DNA of 64,000 nt from Siphonodentalium dalli (taxonomy: Eukaryota; Mollusca; Scaphopoda; Gadilida; Siphonodentaliidae), in the NCBI GenBank assembly GCA_032622095.1, contig CP136067.1, positions 42,761,549 to 42,825,548 on the forward strand, given 5' to 3'. A model generated the notes under the pieces. It made no database searches. It was given only the letters and a program-made list of their open reading frames with translations, and was not told the DNA's origin. Positions 22,501 to 37,500 of the stretch are shown one piece after another. Position 1 is the stretch's first letter; the number at the start of each line of letters is the position of its first letter. The translations under genes were made by a program, and so were the position numbers.

Positions 22501-25500
22501 GTTGTGACAATGTCGAACACGTGTGTTTATACTTTTCTGTTGACTAAATAATCGGAGAACCGTATCACACCGATGTCGCCGGTAGCAGCAGTATTACCGA
22601 GTCATCAAGGGAGGTAAACCCTGCATGGAGTTTGCTATGACGTCCGTAACTATTACAGACGTAAAAGTGCATGCCTTGTGCTATATGGTCTTTGGGACCT
22701 ACTTCAACGCACTAGGAGGTGGCCATCATTCATGATTGGGAAATTAGTGCAACTGGACAAGTGTATCTCGAAGTTTCTAACATGTCCATTATATTTTTCC
22801 ACTGCAAAATGTCAAGAACATCAACAGCCCAGCACACGGCGTCATGTCATTCAGCAATGAAAAGGGTAATCACAGAAGTGCACTAATTTGTCATTTCAGG
22901 TGCTAAAATAACAGATCGTAGAAGGGGGAGTAACCATTCATCAATTAACTCCAAAGATGCTTTCAATCTTCTGAGAAAAGTTGAAAACAGGTAAGGCCAC
23001 ACCTAAGGCCCACATACATGTATGTCGCTGGAGTTCATCTCTTCCAACAACCTAGCAACTTGTCAAATTTCACTCTTGGACGAGCCTTTGGCAAATCAGA
23101 GAGACAGACTCCTGGCAGGTTGCACTGAGTTGTTGTCAGAGGTGGACTTTTGTTACATTGTGTTTATCTTACATGGTTCCTATTGCCTATTGTTTTTTCC
23201 ACTGTCATCAAACAAATAAAAAATCAAAAGCAGACATCAGTAGATAACCATCATCCCACGTGATAATAAGTCACTCTGCTAAATGTTAGCTTAATATAAA
23301 ACAAAAACAAATGGGTTACCTCCAAATTTTTATTTCGTGTAGATGCTCATCGCAGAACCATGTGAGGAAGAATTATATTATATGACAGTATTTTCTTCAT
23401 ATGTCATGTAATTTCTTTACCGAATATGTACTAAAAAAATTCATGAAATTTATGTCATTACAGTTTTGTGATGTATTAATCAATGTTTTTGATCCCAATA
23501 CAAATTATAAAAAAAAAAAGGTAAAGCCCCTGAGGCCTCACCAATTTTAAAGTGTGGTTTACAAATATATACAGTAAAACCTCTCTAAATCGAACACCCT
23601 TCGGACCAGCCCTTCCGTTCGGTTTAGAGAGGTGTTCTGTTTATAGAAAATCGCGTCACCATCAGTGATATATTGCCGCCTTTTAATACCAAGAATGACC
23701 AAGACTGCATTATTGATTACTGAGAATTTATTGATTAATTACGAGAACCAAGCTTGGGTATAATTTTTATTTGAGTGCAGGACAAAATGTCAGGTACCAG
23801 ATGAGTGGTGAAAATGGCACCTGACTTATTATTTCTCTATATGCTATTGCCCAAACTTAATAGTCTATCATACGTTTTACGTGCTGACAACATTACAACG
23901 TCGTCTTCTTCATCGGTGTCGTCGGCATTGTCTGTGGGTTTTGCGATGTGAGCGGCGATCAACAATGGTTGTATAAACAGAGTCCAATTAACTCAACACA
24001 ATAACTGTTGCAAAAACAATATGTCAGCGCTCTAATTCTCGATCTGTGAAGTCACTATTGTTCACTCAATGTGTGAAATGAGCATAGATATCTAATCAGA
24101 CTCCTGTTGTTACAATCCGGTTCAAAGCATACGCCGAACAAAAGAACGCTAATTAAACGGTCCGCTTATACTAGAGTATGTAATCACTATACCATTATAC
24201 GCACTCTCGTCTCGACCGATCTCATCTCGTCCGATCTCGTCCGGTATTCAGAGGTAATAATCAAGTGTTCGCTTAATTATGGACTAACAAACCTGTCCGG
24301 TATTCGGAATATCGAGGTTCCGGATTTTAGAGGTAATTTTTAGTGAGAATGCACTTGGGTGAATTCGGGACCAGACAATTCATTCGGATGGAGGAGGGAT
24401 TCGGATTGTAGAGGATCCGGTATGTGGAGGTTTCACTGTAGTCAGTAAAAAGTACTGTAGATGCAGGAGGGAATAACAAAAAAAAAACAGTTTCTAATCA
24501 ACCAATAATCCGAAAATTTCTTGTAAGTTAATTTCCTATTAACTCGGTTTTTATTCCAAGTTACAGATAACGATATCTTTGCATACATGTACCATAGTTG
24601 GAATGGCTGCTTTATTGTCCCCCTAAAAATTTATTTTCGGGGAACTATTGTAATCTGCTCCATCCGTTCTTGTGTCCTTCCGTCTGTCCGGAGTTATAAC
24701 TCCAGTAATGTTCATCCAATTTGATTGATTGGTATGTAGGTGTCTCAACCAAGAACACAGGTGCTCTGCAATTCTGGGTTTGATCCGATGTTCTTTTATG
24801 GAGTTATTTCCCTTTTTTCAACTTTTTTTTTACTTAGAAAATTTCTCACTTTTTCGGTTTCCGGATGATATCTCAAGTTTGGATCCTTTAATTGCAAATG
24901 GACTTTTTTCGACTTAGAAAATGTTTCTTCTTTTTTCTTTGTTTTCTGGATGATAACTCAAGTTTGGACTGTTCAATTGAAAATTGCGTTTTTTTGTGAG
25001 TCATTGATATCAAAATACTGGTCAAGTTCGAATTTGAGTTTGATCCAATGATTTTTCTCAGTTATAGGCTTTTCGACTTAGAAAATTCTATTTTTCTTGT
25101 TTTTCTTTTATTTATTGAAAGAGTTAGTAATAAATAGAATGTCTACATGTTTTTTTTTTTCTTCAGATTTAAGCATACAATTAAAAGTAGTTTTTTTTTG
25201 CAACTATGTAAAAAAAGTTGTAGGCGACATTCGTAAACCAGACTTTAGAATTAGTTTTGCCTAAGTATAATATGACCATAATTAACAAACCACAGCTAAA
25301 CCACACGAATAAGCTAGGATATATCTGCCTTTTTTTAATCTTATAAAAATAACTTCTTAGATGTGTATTCCCATCAAATAAGAATCACTTAGGCCTTATA
25401 TCATGGTGTGATTATGATTAATTTTACTCCTGACATGCACAAGGGTTCATCGAAAGAGTGGGTCCTACCTATAGCTAGCAATTTGTATAAATTACGTCAA

Positions 25501-28500
25501 TCATATATCAGGGCATGTGAGAAATCAGAGATTCACAATGCAAACAGACTACGAGCTCACCACATCAGACTTAAAACCTAAACAAAAAACATTTGAAAGC
25601 CGTTCCTTTTGTACAAATTATTATAGAACTCCCAACATCAAACTGAAAGTATTCAAAAGTCAAGACTTGTGGTTGTTGTCGAGAGGGGAGTATTTTACTG
25701 AAATTAACCATTATATTATTGACAGTGTGTGCGCAATCCATTGACATGTGTACTATACAAAGAAGCTTGTTGATTTCATCATGTTCATTTCATTCATAAA
25801 ATGTCATCATGTTGACTTCAACAAAACTCGACGAACGCTGTCATCATGTAGCATCCACCATCGACCGAATTCGCGATAACCTGAATGTATCTTCTGCTTT
25901 GTTCACAAATATGTGTTCCTTGTAGATTAATGAAAATAGAAGGATATCTAAGGATTATCAGATGCACTTATGAACTATGGTATATTAGGATAATTTTAAC
26001 GCAATATAATAACGTTTGCATGCATCAAGAATTTTGATTTCGATTCCAGTATTGTCTCCCGTCCTGCCAGAGTGATTGAGATTTTCCCATTGCATGCACG
26101 ATTTATATTTTATGCTACTCCAATGCAAATATTTGACAGTCCTTTATATGTCATAATTACGTCGTCGTTCTCATTCAAATGTAAACCGCCGCTATGAATG
26201 AACTTCACTGTGCATAATTCCTATAGTAACTCCCATCATTTTGGAACGCCGGCAAATGAAAGACATACACGTTTATTTCCGATTACGACATTAATGCTTT
26301 AAGCCCACCGATCTACTGTGCGACAAAAGTGGTCGCTAAATTAAAAACAGCAGTGTCGTATCAGATAATAATTGGTGATGTCACAAAATCAGATATAGTC
26401 TACATATATACAACCCAAAGTGTCCATCTGTGGTTCGTTATTATCTAATTTATTGAAGGATTGGACCTTGTTTTAATGTCAGAAAAGTTGAAACTGGTGA
26501 AAATTATTATTATGTTCTGTAAGAAGGCTTATTCAAAATGGAATGCATAGGCAGTTAGTAGTTAGTTACCTGGGTTGGCAGGTCACTAACTGCCTAATGG
26601 ATTTTTTCAAGCTGTACACGGATGATAACAGTGCTGATAGCCAGAAATTCATGAGATAAAATTGAATTGTGGAACAAAATTTAACTCAGAACCAACATGT
26701 ATCCATATACAGTTGCCTGACTCACATCATAATGTTTTAAGTCAAGCATACTAAAATAAACACTCTAGGCAGCCGAGCATTTGCTTATCTCTGTCAAAGA
26801 TATCTTGGACACTGAACTATGGGCTTATATTTCTTGCTCCGCAAGATTCTAGAAGAATTTCTTTGAAATCGGTACGAAATACCTATGGTATGCGCACTGT
26901 CAAATGTGAAATGTTAGACGGCAACCAAGTTCATTTCCGACTGACCACATGACAGTATTGTATGAGAAAGTATTGTTGATCAATTTCTAAGACAGAATTC
27001 CAAAAAATAAAACAAGTGTCATTGCACGAAATTTGTAATCATCCTGCTGTCATTATCAATATCATCAAGATAACTTTCATAAAATTGAAGAAACATGAAT
27101 ACAACGGCTTATTTTGCAGATAGAAGAAATTAAAAGACCATAGCCATTCCTTTGATTGAATATATAGAGGAAGGACACTCATGTGGTCAGTCGGAAATGG
27201 GAATGAACTTGGTTACCATTTAGCATTACCCGTTTGAAGGTGCACATACCATAGGTATTTCGTACTGATTTCAAAGATATTCCCTTAGGATCTTGAGGAG
27301 CAAGAAATATAACCCATTACTTCAGTGTCCAAGATACTTATTAGGAGATACATCTTTTTGGTAAAAATTATTTTATTTTTGGACAGTTTGCTAGTAACAA
27401 TTATTTATCCCACATGGTTGTTATTAATAACAAGACAGGTTTGCCTTAATGACTACCTTTTATTAATCACTAAAGCAACAGGTAGTCGAAAACATGTTTA
27501 TGGACCTTCAGATTTCTTGTCATTGGTGAAGGCCCTTTTTTGGTACCACCCAAGCACCAACCATGGGGTCCTGGTCTATGATCACAGATCAAGTCCTGAA
27601 ACACACTAAGCATAGCTGTTAGCACAAGGGGTGCCCCTCCCAAAACGGAAGCAGGAATATTGGGTGGGAGGGTGTGTGTGCAAAAAAATTGTCGACCCAA
27701 CCGGGCGGAAGTTTTACCTGGAAAAGGAAGTATGCTGTCAGTGTGATTACCCATGTGACCCGACGCCAGACGAAATAGTTCCTCCCTCAATATCGATGGG
27801 CTTTGTTCCGATGCTTTAGCATATACTCGTCGCTTTAGGGCAAACAAAGGTATTATCTCAGTTAGTTGACAATTGGTGGAAGTGAGGAATAGAAGCTGGC
27901 AAATATTGAGTGACTGATTTCCATATCGCTCCGTGTGTACTGAATTGATCAAATATATGCAGTACTGTCAGATCTATTTATAGCCATCATGATAGATTTA
28001 CTGTTCTAATATTATCCTGATCTCCCTCATTATATTTTTGAATTTTTTTATTTCTTATTTCAGTAACGGGACCAACGGGGACTCATCACCATTTGGACCA
28101 CTCACACAGAGGCTGATATCGGCTCTTATAGAAGAGAATATTATGACGTCTGCCGATGACTACATGAATGATATCTCCAGTTGTAAAGGTACTAACAATG
28201 AATATTGAAAACTTATTCATTCTTTAACCCACAGCTAGAGGAGTTCGCAGCCCGTCGCTGGTCTAATGTGTGTTTCACACATCAGTGGCTTGTACGCTAT
28301 TCAAATTTTTCGCCAAGTTGTGACCCCTGAGCAAGGTCGCTCATACTGTGTCTGTTTTGCACCACCCATGCATTGTAAAGGGTACCTGTAAATGAGCAGT
28401 GAAAGATCTTGTTAGTATGCTAGCCACCTTGTGGCTGAACCTCCCCCTGGGAGCAGTAGATGGTTACTGAGTGTTAAGGCACATCAGGATAATAATTGTC

Positions 28501-31500
28501 ATTAGCGTCTTAGAACAATTAATTATAATTGGTTAAGCGCTATTTAAAAACTGTTATCATTGAATTGGTAAATAAATTGTAATTACCCTGCAAATTCATG
28601 AAGAAATTCTGACAAAAACAGTTGTTTGAGCCTAGTTTGGTTATTTTTTTGGCAACATAATATTACTCAAATGAATCGAAATGATCTGTCCGTTCTGTAT
28701 AAAAATAAATATCTAGTACAGTTTCAATTTTAAAATGTTACATCTCAAAATTTCAGACACAGTTGACGATGCCTCTACACTGTCACCTCGGGCTCTTGCC
28801 AAACAGCTTAACATCGGGAATCCAGTTCATTTGGAGAAGAGGATCAAACGTGAACTCGAGGAACAAGGTGGGTATCGTGAAGTGGTGAAAATATGATTTC
28901 GTCAGTATGAGGCCGAACCCAGACTAATACTAGTTCATTCAATGTCAATGCCGAGATTATGAGTTTGAACTTCACTGCCGGATTGCTCAGCTTTATGAAA
29001 GTAATTAAGTTCTGAGTTAAAGATACTCAATGCGATCAGATGGTCCCCATATCATCAAGATACAACACAACAATTCTTCAAAATATGCTTTAGTTATCAG
29101 AATCGATTAATTGCAACAAAATAATGCTAACCACTGTCAACTATGGTATCAAATTTCCCAAAACGTGTTATTTATCCAAAAACTTTTCAATGAATTATGG
29201 CCGTATTATCACTTGAGTATCAAGAAATTTGGCCTTATTACCACTTGATTTTAGAGTTATCCATCGTCATCTGCAATTTTGTTCGAGACCGTACATTTGA
29301 CGACGTTTTTCTGGGCCACAAATAATTGCAAATCTCAAGAAATAACAAAGTTCAAAAATCGATATCTGATCACTCTGAGCTTTGATGGGTGGGTTCCTCG
29401 ACTTGAATCATATATTTTTTACCCCCGAAGATCAAAGAATTAGTAATTTGGGAGGTTTATTTGGATTATGAATCTTTAAGCAGAGTGTGACTGTAGATAA
29501 AATCTCATGCCTAGTTGGCAGCAAGGTTGTTCGTACTATGGCTGCTTCGCCCCACTCATGCATTAAGTGAGTTCTCAGTTCGGGTGTCGATAGATCTTGT
29601 CAGTTTACTAACCTTGATATGCACACAAATTTGTTACAGCTGGGATTGCTTAACCCTTTACCCAACAGAAGGGGCCTGTGCCAATGCATTCTCTTATATA
29701 TGCGAGTCGACCATAGGTCGCCTCGCATATATAAGAGAATGCATTGGCTTAACACATTAAAAATTATAAAATTGTTAAAGAATGTAAGAAAAAATGGTAA
29801 AAAGTGTTAAAAAAAGATTTTTTTTAGGCCAATGCATTCTCTTATATATGCGAGGCGACCTATGGTCGACTCGCATATATAAGAGAATGCATTGGCACAG
29901 GGCATAACTATACCATCACAATGTGGTCAATGAGCCGGTTCCAATGATATCCATATTTGTATGGTTCTATTGAGACAGACCGAAGATATTTTAGGCTGTT
30001 GAAGCTTTATTTGGCCGGTTTTGGCCGGTTTGTTGGGTAAAGGGTTAATCAATGGAAGATGAGAACGAGTCTGCAGAATTGTGCAGAATAGTGCAGAATT
30101 GCAGAATGATGTCCATGAAATATGGACGATCCTTAGCAAATTGTGACAAGAATATAAATAACAATTCTTCATGTTATGATTCATTATTTTAGGACTGCTT
30201 GATTTCGATGACAAAGTTGACGACAACCCCGATGACGAGATTCTTAGTGAGCTTCGAACCAAGCAGCAAGAACTTAAATCTCTGACACAGCAAAATATCC
30301 TCACCACAAAGCGACTATACAAACTCGGCAAAGAAGAAATGGCTCGTCAAGATATTCGTAAAAAACTGTCATCTGCCGATGCAGAGGTTAGTTAAAGGGG
30401 AACTGTACACTTAATCCGGCCATTTATGGGAGATCTCCTTTTATTCTCAACAGAGTACATGCAACAATTGAATGAATTTGGACCATGGATTAGTGAAAAA
30501 TACACTCATGTGCTCTATGAACGATGCAAGCAACATGGTAATTATAATGAAAATGAATTTGTGATCGCTTCTCGGGGAATGCCTCATTCCCAAAAGACTT
30601 GTGCCTCTTACATATGTATAACCTGCCATAAATAAATAAATATTTGGCCAGATAAATAAAATGGTGATGAGGGAGGCAGGTATATATATATAAAAAAATG
30701 TATTTGAACCCCATATTCACCAGACACTAAATATGTGCAATATACAAAATCAGGACTGATGATGGCGATGTCCATCACATTTATCCTTAATATGAAACCC
30801 ACAGATTTGTAATAAAAGTGTGAATACAATATGACTAATGAAGACATGGGAACTTACTCTGTAAATTTTTATCTAACCTCGGTCTCTAAATGAGCATCAT
30901 TTAGAGACATTTATTCAATACGGTTGGTGTTTATATGCAATATATACATGTATTGCTATATAAAGTAATGACTTATTAAATGGTTATTTATTTTTATAGA
31001 AATGTGTGTTTTCAACATTTGCCATGAAGACTTCTGTCAGATGAATAGGAATGAGCAGTATTTATATATTTATTTATTTATGGCAGGTCATAAATATTCT
31101 TGAGGAGCCATTTTTGTTTAAGTACAAGGCTTTCCCTCAGAAACAAACTGTTTTATTTATCTGGCCTTTATTGCACCCCTATAGGTAATTTATTAAGTAT
31201 TTTTCAGTGAATTAAAGGTACTCTATCCAATTTGATGGTCCCCATATCATCCGATTCCAACAACAACATTTTTGAAATTCCGTTTCAGTTATCAGAATCG
31301 ATTAATTGCCCAAAAATAATTCTAACCACAGTCAACTATAGTATAAAATTGCCCAAAACGTGCTATTTATCTACATTTTGTTCAACGAAATTTGGCCCGA
31401 TTGTCAAATATCTAACACCCAAAGCCACTTGATTTTAGAGTTGTTCATCTTCATCTGCGATTTGGTCCAAGTCTGTCAGCTTGACGAATATTTGCCAGGC

Positions 31501-34500
31501 TGCCAAAAATTACATATCCTCAGAAATAACAAATTTCAAAAATTGATATCTGATCACTCTGAGCTTTGATGCAGGGTTTCCGCCAGGGGTGTATAAATGA
31601 GTCCGTATTTCAGCCGAATTTGGGAAACAAATAACATGGTTTGTCTCGTGGGGAGAAAATTTTGGTATTTGTCACTGAAAAGTAGTAATTTCCTTGCACC
31701 TGATATACTCACAAAGCAATCTAAATATACATATATTACGCAAGTTGATCATTTCCATGGGTACATTAATTCTGTTGATGGTATCCTGAGCAGTGATCAC
31801 CAAAATACGCACATGAGACCGCCGTCTGATTGAAGACTAAATAAAAGAACAAGCTACCAGTTATAGTGTTTACAAATTTATACGATTCTGACAGGTATAA
31901 TTACTAAAATGCATCTATGCATTGACCATTAATACCTAGCAAGGAGAATTGAATTACATATTTACAAAAATTTCAACAGGTAGTTTCCGTGAAAATGAAT
32001 CCAAAAGGATACATTCTGTCAATTGTAAAATTATTTGTGTGCTGTGACGTCATACTGCAGAAGATATTTATAGCGGCATAATATGAATTGAGAGGCCTTT
32101 TCACCAGTATTCTGTTGAACACTCGAACTCCCATTGCAGTTGGATTTTTTTTACAATAGATTGCTGTTGACTTTAGGTACATGTGTGTCTCAAAACCCTG
32201 TTTGATGGGTGGGTTCCTCTACTCGAATAAATATTTTTACCCCCTGAAGTCAAAGAAATAGTAATTTGGGAGCGTTAATTCGGATTATGCATCTTTAAAG
32301 AGAGATGAGTACTAGTATTTCAAGTATTGAATGTCCAACATCTTAAAATGAAGTCATACGGAATCATTACATCACAAATATTCAAATGAAGTGTTCATCC
32401 ACGTAACTGACATGGGATAATCAGCTAATTAGGGACTATTTTGTCACATATTATCTATAAATTAACAAATTTTAATGGTAGAAAAGGTGTAATAAACAGA
32501 ATAATTATTGCTTTCGATAATTGCATGACACAATTAACTTGGGGATTTGGACCTAAGGTAAAACCAGGCCCGACTCCTCTCAAGAATTATTTCACGTAAT
32601 TATCTAAACCAATTGATTACTCTATATAAACATGGCATGTCTTCATGAGTTATACTGTATCCACACACGTTTTATTGACTAAAGTCTGAGGACTATTGAA
32701 ATCAGCCATGTCCATCTGTTTGTCTGTCCGATTCCGTTCCAGACGCTAACTCCAGTTCAAATTATCTGATCAAAATGTACTTGGTATGAGGAATAACCGT
32801 TACATTATTTGAGGTTAACTTTGTAGTCGGTCTCACAACTGGGCTCTTTAGGGAATATCCAACCACTTTCTGTTTGATACTGATTCTAGAGTACTTTTCG
32901 ATGAGGAATTCAGTGGTGCCGACCGATTTTTGATAAAAGGGGCCCAAATTCCATTTTTAAGGGCCTGAACCCCAATTTTGGGGTTCAGCCCTTTTTATGT
33001 GTACCCATACCATGTATGGTACACATAATGCCGACGTCCGGATCAACCATCCGTCGTTCGTCCGTCCGTCCGTCCGTCCGTCCGTCCGTCCGTCCGTCCG
33101 TCCGTCCGTCTGTCCGTCCGTCCGTCTGTCCGTCTGTCCGTAGACACTTGCTATCCGATTCATTTACTTGAATATTTTTTATCGGATCTTGTTAAAATTT
33201 TATGTGCATGTTTATGATGACACACTCCTCACCTGTATAGTTTTTGGTATCGATCGGTTGATCGGTTTAGAAATTATTAACCCTTTGCATCCGCACATAG
33301 GCATGAGCTATCCGATGCTGTAACCAAAGTATTTTTTGTCCGATTGTTTTCATATTTGATATGTAGGTTTATAATGACACACCCCTCACCTGTATAGTTT
33401 TTGGTATCGATTGGTTGATTGGTTTAGAAAATAATTAACCCTGCACACAAATGCTATCTGATGCATCTAAGTCAAACTGTTTTCTTCTGAAATGCCTCAT
33501 ATTTCTTACCTAGGTGTTTCTTAGCACGTTTTTCATCTTTATGGTGTTTGGTATCGTTTAGTTAACCCTTTCTGCTCTTGTTTTTACATAGAATTCATCC
33601 AAGCTGTGTTGACTTAAATATTTTTCATCTGATCAGCACCAAATTTGGTACATATGGTCCTCACCCCGAAATACAGATCAGGTTCAAATTTGAGTTTGAT
33701 CTGGTATATTTTAACAGAGTTATGGCCATTTAAAATTCAAGTAGCTGATAATCTAATTAATGCCTGCAGGCTCTGTTAGCTTAGAAGAGGAGATCTTATT
33801 ACACAGCCAGTGTCTTATTGGAAATGAGTTTTGTTTAGCTTGACATCAGGTAAATACCATGGCTCACAGAGTAAAATCTCTTTAGATACATATCACAGTG
33901 ATAGTGCATGGTTCTCTCCTGTATGGACCAGAACACCTGATCAAACAAATCTCTCAACACTAATAAAATTTCTCTCCTGACTCTCAGACTCTATCACACA
34001 CAGTGTGCTAGCATCTCTAAAAAATTGACAAGACCATGATTGATGAATCTCTGGTCCATTCTGTGTTCTGTACAAAATTAATTTAACCCCTCTGTTGAAA
34101 CAGGTTCATGACATTAGAGACTGACTTATTGTATGGGTTTCTAAATCCAATGACATGCTTTTTATAGACTTTTTGTGTTTATCAGTTATTTATTTTGGGT
34201 AAGATTAACCCCATTCTATCCGATTTTATGACTCAAATATTTCCATTGATTATGTTTATAGTTCTTGGCATAGTTTATGATAACACACACCTAACCTGCA
34301 CAGTGAGGGTCATTTAGTTTATTTGCTCAAAAATATTAACATCCTCCACCAATCCTGTTGACACAATGTGATAACTAAATATTTTTCACTTGATCACTAT
34401 ATAAATAATTGCATCCATGTTAATGATGAAACATGCATTCTTCACCTGTATAAATTTTGGTATCGATTGAATGATTTTGATAATATATTAACAGTAACTT

Positions 34501-37500
34501 CAATTATATTTCCGCTGTTAGGTACATTATATCTTTCCAATGATCAGCTTAGAAGAAAATTAACCCACCCCATTCCATAGTCATACACTATGCTATTCAA
34601 TGTAATGAATCTAATATTTTCAATCTGACCAATCTCATATCCTACCTCTAGCTATCTGAAAATTCTGCATAAAATCATTTTATATCCAATCATTATCAAT
34701 CATTTTATATCCAGGTCTATACATCCCTCACTTGTATAGTTGGTCAGGTATTGATTAGTTTTTGAATAGGGAACTATTAACTCTTTTGTCCCATCTAAAT
34801 GATCCCAAGAATTTTTAATATGCAGCTAACACAAAACATAATAAAAAAAATAACAATATTAAAAAAATCATATGTTATGTCTCACATTCCAGTGTAATAA
34901 GCAAATAACTAACTATTTTGTCTTTAACTGCTATGGTGCTTCTCTCTGACTATGGATTGAGCTTAATTAGCTTTATCGCTCTATAAGACATATCTGTGTT
35001 GAAGTGACTTGATATGTTAATGAAATGGAATGCCACATCCGTGTTCCTATTCTGTTTATGTGAGCAAGGTGCCCAATAAGTCTGATTCCACTTGTGACCT
35101 TAATAGTAAGGTGTCAATTATTGAAACTTTTGCACTCGTGAAAAGGTTGGTGTAAGGATTTATTAAAATAGCTAATCGGTATCGCCAAGGTATGGGTTAA
35201 ACATCTGCCGATCGTGATCGGCCTCTCGTTTCTCAAAGTTGAGCCCCAATTAGAAATTTTAATGACCTGTATGCATTAATGCCACATAGAGGTATCATTT
35301 CTGATATTTTCTATAGCATAATAGGACGGGATTGACCTTCAAGGAGCTCATGACCCTGAAAATCCAAAATGGCCGACTTCAAAATTAGCAAAAAAATTAG
35401 CAAAGTCAAGAATAATTAAAATAGTGCAATGTTTAGAATTGTTTTCATCTTTAAAGTATCAGCACCATTGTGCTTCCACTCATGAGTGCTCAACAAGGTT
35501 TTGGATGGAATGTAATGGCCATAGAATGAAAAACTTACATTTTCTCAATAACTAAGATTTTGACGAAATCATAAATTTTATGGTAATTGATTAATTGTGC
35601 AAGCACTGCTGCAAACAAGGGTAGCTAATGATCTGATATGAATAAATACAAGTATTTATGAGTAGTTCATCCTTTCTATATTGATTTCACTGCCTTTGAT
35701 ATGAGATGGCTACCAAAATGGCTACAGATGGGATGACATATATATCACATTTATATCATTGTAAATGAATGCAATGTGGCATTTCATTTAAACTATAGCT
35801 AACAGGAGAACAGTATGTCTTTTATGGTATTCTAATGTTGAATTGTATTTTAGTTTGAAATTTATTTTAATAAGTAAAGTGTATAGAGTTCTTTACCAGA
35901 ATCAATTAAATCGAAGACGAGATTTATTCTAGTAAAGAACTCTCCGCATGCTCTGACCGACTTAAGAGCACAATTGACCATGCACAATGGGATTAGCTGG
36001 AAATCGCTGCTGAGAATGTGTTGACCCTGACACATAACATATGCCCTTCCCGACTTTGAACATGCCTTGGAAATTGGTGTGCTTTGCCAAAAATCAAGTA
36101 ACGATTGTGCTATAATCAACAGAAGTGTACAGAATGAACATGGTTTTCAATTTTTTTTATCAACATTTAGCAGCTGATCATCTGATTTAAGTGACCAAGC
36201 TATGGAATTATTCATAATAGCTAAAAGCCCTCATAACTTACCATTTTAAAGATATTTTCATTTTCAATACCACCCAAGGTTAAGTGGTCCTGCTAATTTT
36301 ATATCATGCTGATGGGTACTGCTGCATTGCTATGATTTTTGTAGGTCAAAGCGATTGTGTTAAGAAAGACTACCATCATTTTACCTAAAGTTGGTAATTT
36401 TTGCATTGTATGGCTAATCCGAGCGATTTGTGCAAAAGCCAGAGTCTGTATGAAACATTCAGGAACATATATATTTCAAAATATTTAATAATGTGTACGC
36501 TGATGTTTGGTAAACAACAGGATATAGTCATCTCAATCATGGCCAGTTTGTAATAACCAGCAGCCATTATTAAAATATTTCACAATATACATGTTTTTTA
36601 ATGTTTTCCACATGTAGTGGCTTATCCTCGATTTGTTCAGATCTCTTTGCTCTACCTGAGTATCATATTTATCAAATTTATTAGCATCATCACTTAACTT
36701 GGGATGATCGAATACTGCCATATAAATATATTGTGACATATAGGGCCATGGAAAATAATGATTGAGTCTTTTTTTAATATAATTCTAGTACGGTTGTTGA
36801 AAACCTACACAATACCGTCTTGGTCTGATAAGAGTCATGTTTATTTAGGAGTATGGACATGCAGTCCACCATTCTCATGAAAATTAAATGGGCTCTGCAC
36901 TAGTAACATCTGAGCTCCAGGGACCCATTAATATTGACAAATGCAACACAAATGAAAACTTCATAGTAACTTACCTCAAACATAGATTATAACCTGACAA
37001 TCATAGTGTTAGAATCAATGTACATGTATATGTACTCATGGCCATAGCATGTTTTTTGAAAGACTGCAGGGTGCAGACCATAAATTTCACTAGAATATAG
37101 TTACTTACTGCATGTAAATCACAGAACTAAAGCAACTGACACACATACATGTACCTGCATGGTGCACAATATTTTATATGTAAAGTATATATACCGGTAT
37201 TTCTCCTGTGCCTATAACATAAAACCAAACCGTTTACAGTACTATTTTTGGAGTAGCTTACCGGTATACATACCTCAAAAATAAAAGTCAATTTAAAGAG
37301 ATCAAATGAAAAATAAAATTGTGCAAATATAATGGAGATCTATATTGCATTACAACGTCCACAGATCTACAAAAACACCTGACAAATATGGTGGATGACT
37401 ATCTGTGGTTAGTCACTGACTTCCATGTCTTTTATGTGTTTTTTCTCATGGCCAGTCTGGTATCATAAAATGAAGATATTTCTTGGTCAGCAAACCAGTT

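Noticed and set aside
32762-32947. Identical 40-residue protein segments here and at 38982-39191
   Set aside because: They are translations of the inverted outer arms of the fold-back element. Identity is at DNA level and no domain is recognised.
32957-33163. Minus-strand frame with repeated Thr-Asp-Gly-Arg
   Set aside because: It is a translation of the (TCCG)n microsatellite.
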